Origin: Nostoc sp. NMS2
Lineage (GTDB): Bacteria > Cyanobacteriota > Cyanobacteriia > Cyanobacteriales > Nostocaceae
Assembly (NCBI RefSeq): GCF_017115105.1
Contig: NZ_JABXKH010000144.1
Location: 1-64,000, forward strand
Direction of reading: 5' to 3'
Length of the DNA: 64,000 bases
Below the pieces are notes generated by a model. That model searched no databases. It saw only the letters and a program-made list of their open reading frames with translations, and had not been told where the DNA came from. How positions within the stretch are numbered: the stretch's first letter is position 1; the number at the start of each line of letters is the position of its first letter. The position numbers and the translations under genes are program-made. This document shows, in pieces, positions 63,241-64,000 of the stretch.

Positions 63241-64000
63241 CTAGGGATGCAACTTCACCCGTCGTTCGCCGTAACGCAATAGCCTTTCTATAGTTACAAG
63301 CCGATTTTCCCAAACTTTGACTTGATAGGAATTCGACTTAATTTCTTGACTCATCAATACCCGAAATTGAGACTGGAAGCGACTTAGAGAGGCTTTCGCC
63401 ACGAGTAACTTACTAGGAGAAGGGGAAGCAGCAAGCTGATTTAAAGCACTGCGTAAAACTTCTGCCTGGTTGTTAAAATCTGATATTGTCTGGGCAGGTC
63501 TTTGTTGTGAGTCATTTTGGAAAACAAACTTCCATTCCCGTTGCAGCGCAGTGTAACGGATGGCAGCAGTTTGAAAAGGCTGGCGGTGAGGAATCGGTTC
63601 ACTTGTTGTAGATTGAACTCTACCTTGGGTGCTAATAAAAAGTTTTTGTAGATCGTTATTAAAATTCTCTGCGGCAAAGAGTGCGTAACCACTAACTGGC
63701 AAGTCTCTTACTAACTGGAGTTGATCAAACGTCCCGATTGTTGGCAAAGAAAGTAAGCGAATTCCCGGCACTAACAATGTAGCTCCCAATTGCTTAGAGG
63801 CGATCCAGGGTTGGGCTAGTCGTTGGAAGCGAGAAGTATCCAGAGCATAAGTCATGGGAACGATTAAATCTACATCTCCCCGCCTTGCCCAAGTTTCCCA
63901 ATTTTGTTGAATTTTCTGAATCCGCTCTTGTTCTGGCAAAGGAAATACAGCAACCGACAAAATCAAATTCGGTCGTTTTTGTCGCAACTGCTCTGAAACT
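63241..64000 (-). CDS. C-terminal part of a family-10-like glycosyl hydrolase (partial)
   Basis: The frame is open to the right edge, so the N-terminus is outside the window. The visible 252 or so residues begin VSEQLRQKRPNLILSVAVFP. ARRGDVDLIVPMTYALDTSR matches the beta strand that ends the catalytic barrel of DUF187/GH10-like proteins found in cyanobacteria. A helical C-terminal part of about 100 residues follows. The catalytic residues would be upstream, so activity cannot be judged. Confidence 0.6.
   Translation of the reverse strand, partial: VSEQLRQKRPNLILSVAVFPLPEQERIQKIQQNWETWARRGDVDLIVPMTYALDTSRFQRLAQPWIASKQLGATLLVPGIRLLSLPTIGTFDQLQLVRDLPVSGYALFAAENFNNDLQKLFISTQGRVQSTTSEPIPHRQPFQTAAIRYTALQREWKFVFQNDSQQRPAQTISDFNNQAEVLRSALNQLAASPSPSKLLVAKASLSRFQSQFRVLMSQEIKSNSYQVKVWENRLVTIERLLRYGERRVKLHP

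Noticed and set aside
63441-63692. Minus-strand frame inside the glycosyl hydrolase part
   Set aside because: It is a shifted frame of the same coding region, with no independent start signal.

Overview
The window looks like chromosome from a filamentous, Nostoc/Anabaena-type cyanobacterium. HIP1 octamers (GCGATCGC) occur throughout. There are tandem heptamers of the ATTCGTA and AAAATCT type, several families of short interspersed repeats, a Ycf34 gene, a PII protein with the cyanobacterial Ser49 T-loop, a LexA gene behind a cyanobacterial-type LexA box, and tRNA genes without an encoded CCA end. All functions here are read from sequence motifs and family knowledge; no search was run.

Layout. 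0.5-8.2 kb: an HdrB-like protein, acpP-fabF (fatty acid synthesis), transketolase with a clear terminator, a VanY-type peptidase and an AEC permease. 8.3-14.7 kb: an intact VapC beside a frameshifted antitoxin, tsaB, ycf34, CCA-adding enzyme, a lone receiver domain, a DUF2294 protein, and decayed genes (upp remnant, ABC substrate-binding protein). 14.8-21.2 kb: FAD oxidoreductase, thiD, a membrane-anchored coiled-coil protein, glnB, rdgB and a phosphohexomutase. 21.5-25.3 kb: a type II restriction-modification pair (C5 methyltransferase with a SinI/AvaII-like endonuclease) next to a plasmid-type ParM/coiled-coil pair. 25.5-35.6 kb: DedA, a Gfo/Idh/MocA oxidoreductase, queC, a CNNM/CorC protein, two tRNAs, pyrE, argF, lexA and small unknown genes.

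35.7-53.0 kb is the most unusual part, a large DNA phosphorothioation (Dnd) island. It has dndB divergent from dndC, then dndD, dndE and the Dnd-associated methyltransferase, plus a Dnd-linked DEAD/DEAH restriction helicase and a Dnd-associated protein 4. Around this core are a second DndD-like ATPase translationally coupled to a 57-residue protein, and a second DGQHR (DndB-like) protein in an operon with a GIY-YIG nuclease-like protein. dndA and dptFGH are not in the window. An IS200-type transposase with REP-like ends lies between dndC and dndD, and a four-helix-bundle gene plus heptamer repeats lie between dndD and dndE. Palindromes in the dndB-dndC gap are candidate operators.

53.5-64 kb: an AmpG-like permease, small membrane proteins, a GNAT acetyltransferase carrying an in-frame intergenic repeat, a HEAT-repeat protein, a cupin, a TnpB element with a divergent ribbon-helix-helix-like micro-gene, a PQQ-type sugar dehydrogenase lipoprotein, a REC-EAL regulator behind a wrecked PAS histidine kinase, and the C-terminal part of a family-10-like glycosyl hydrolase running off the right edge.
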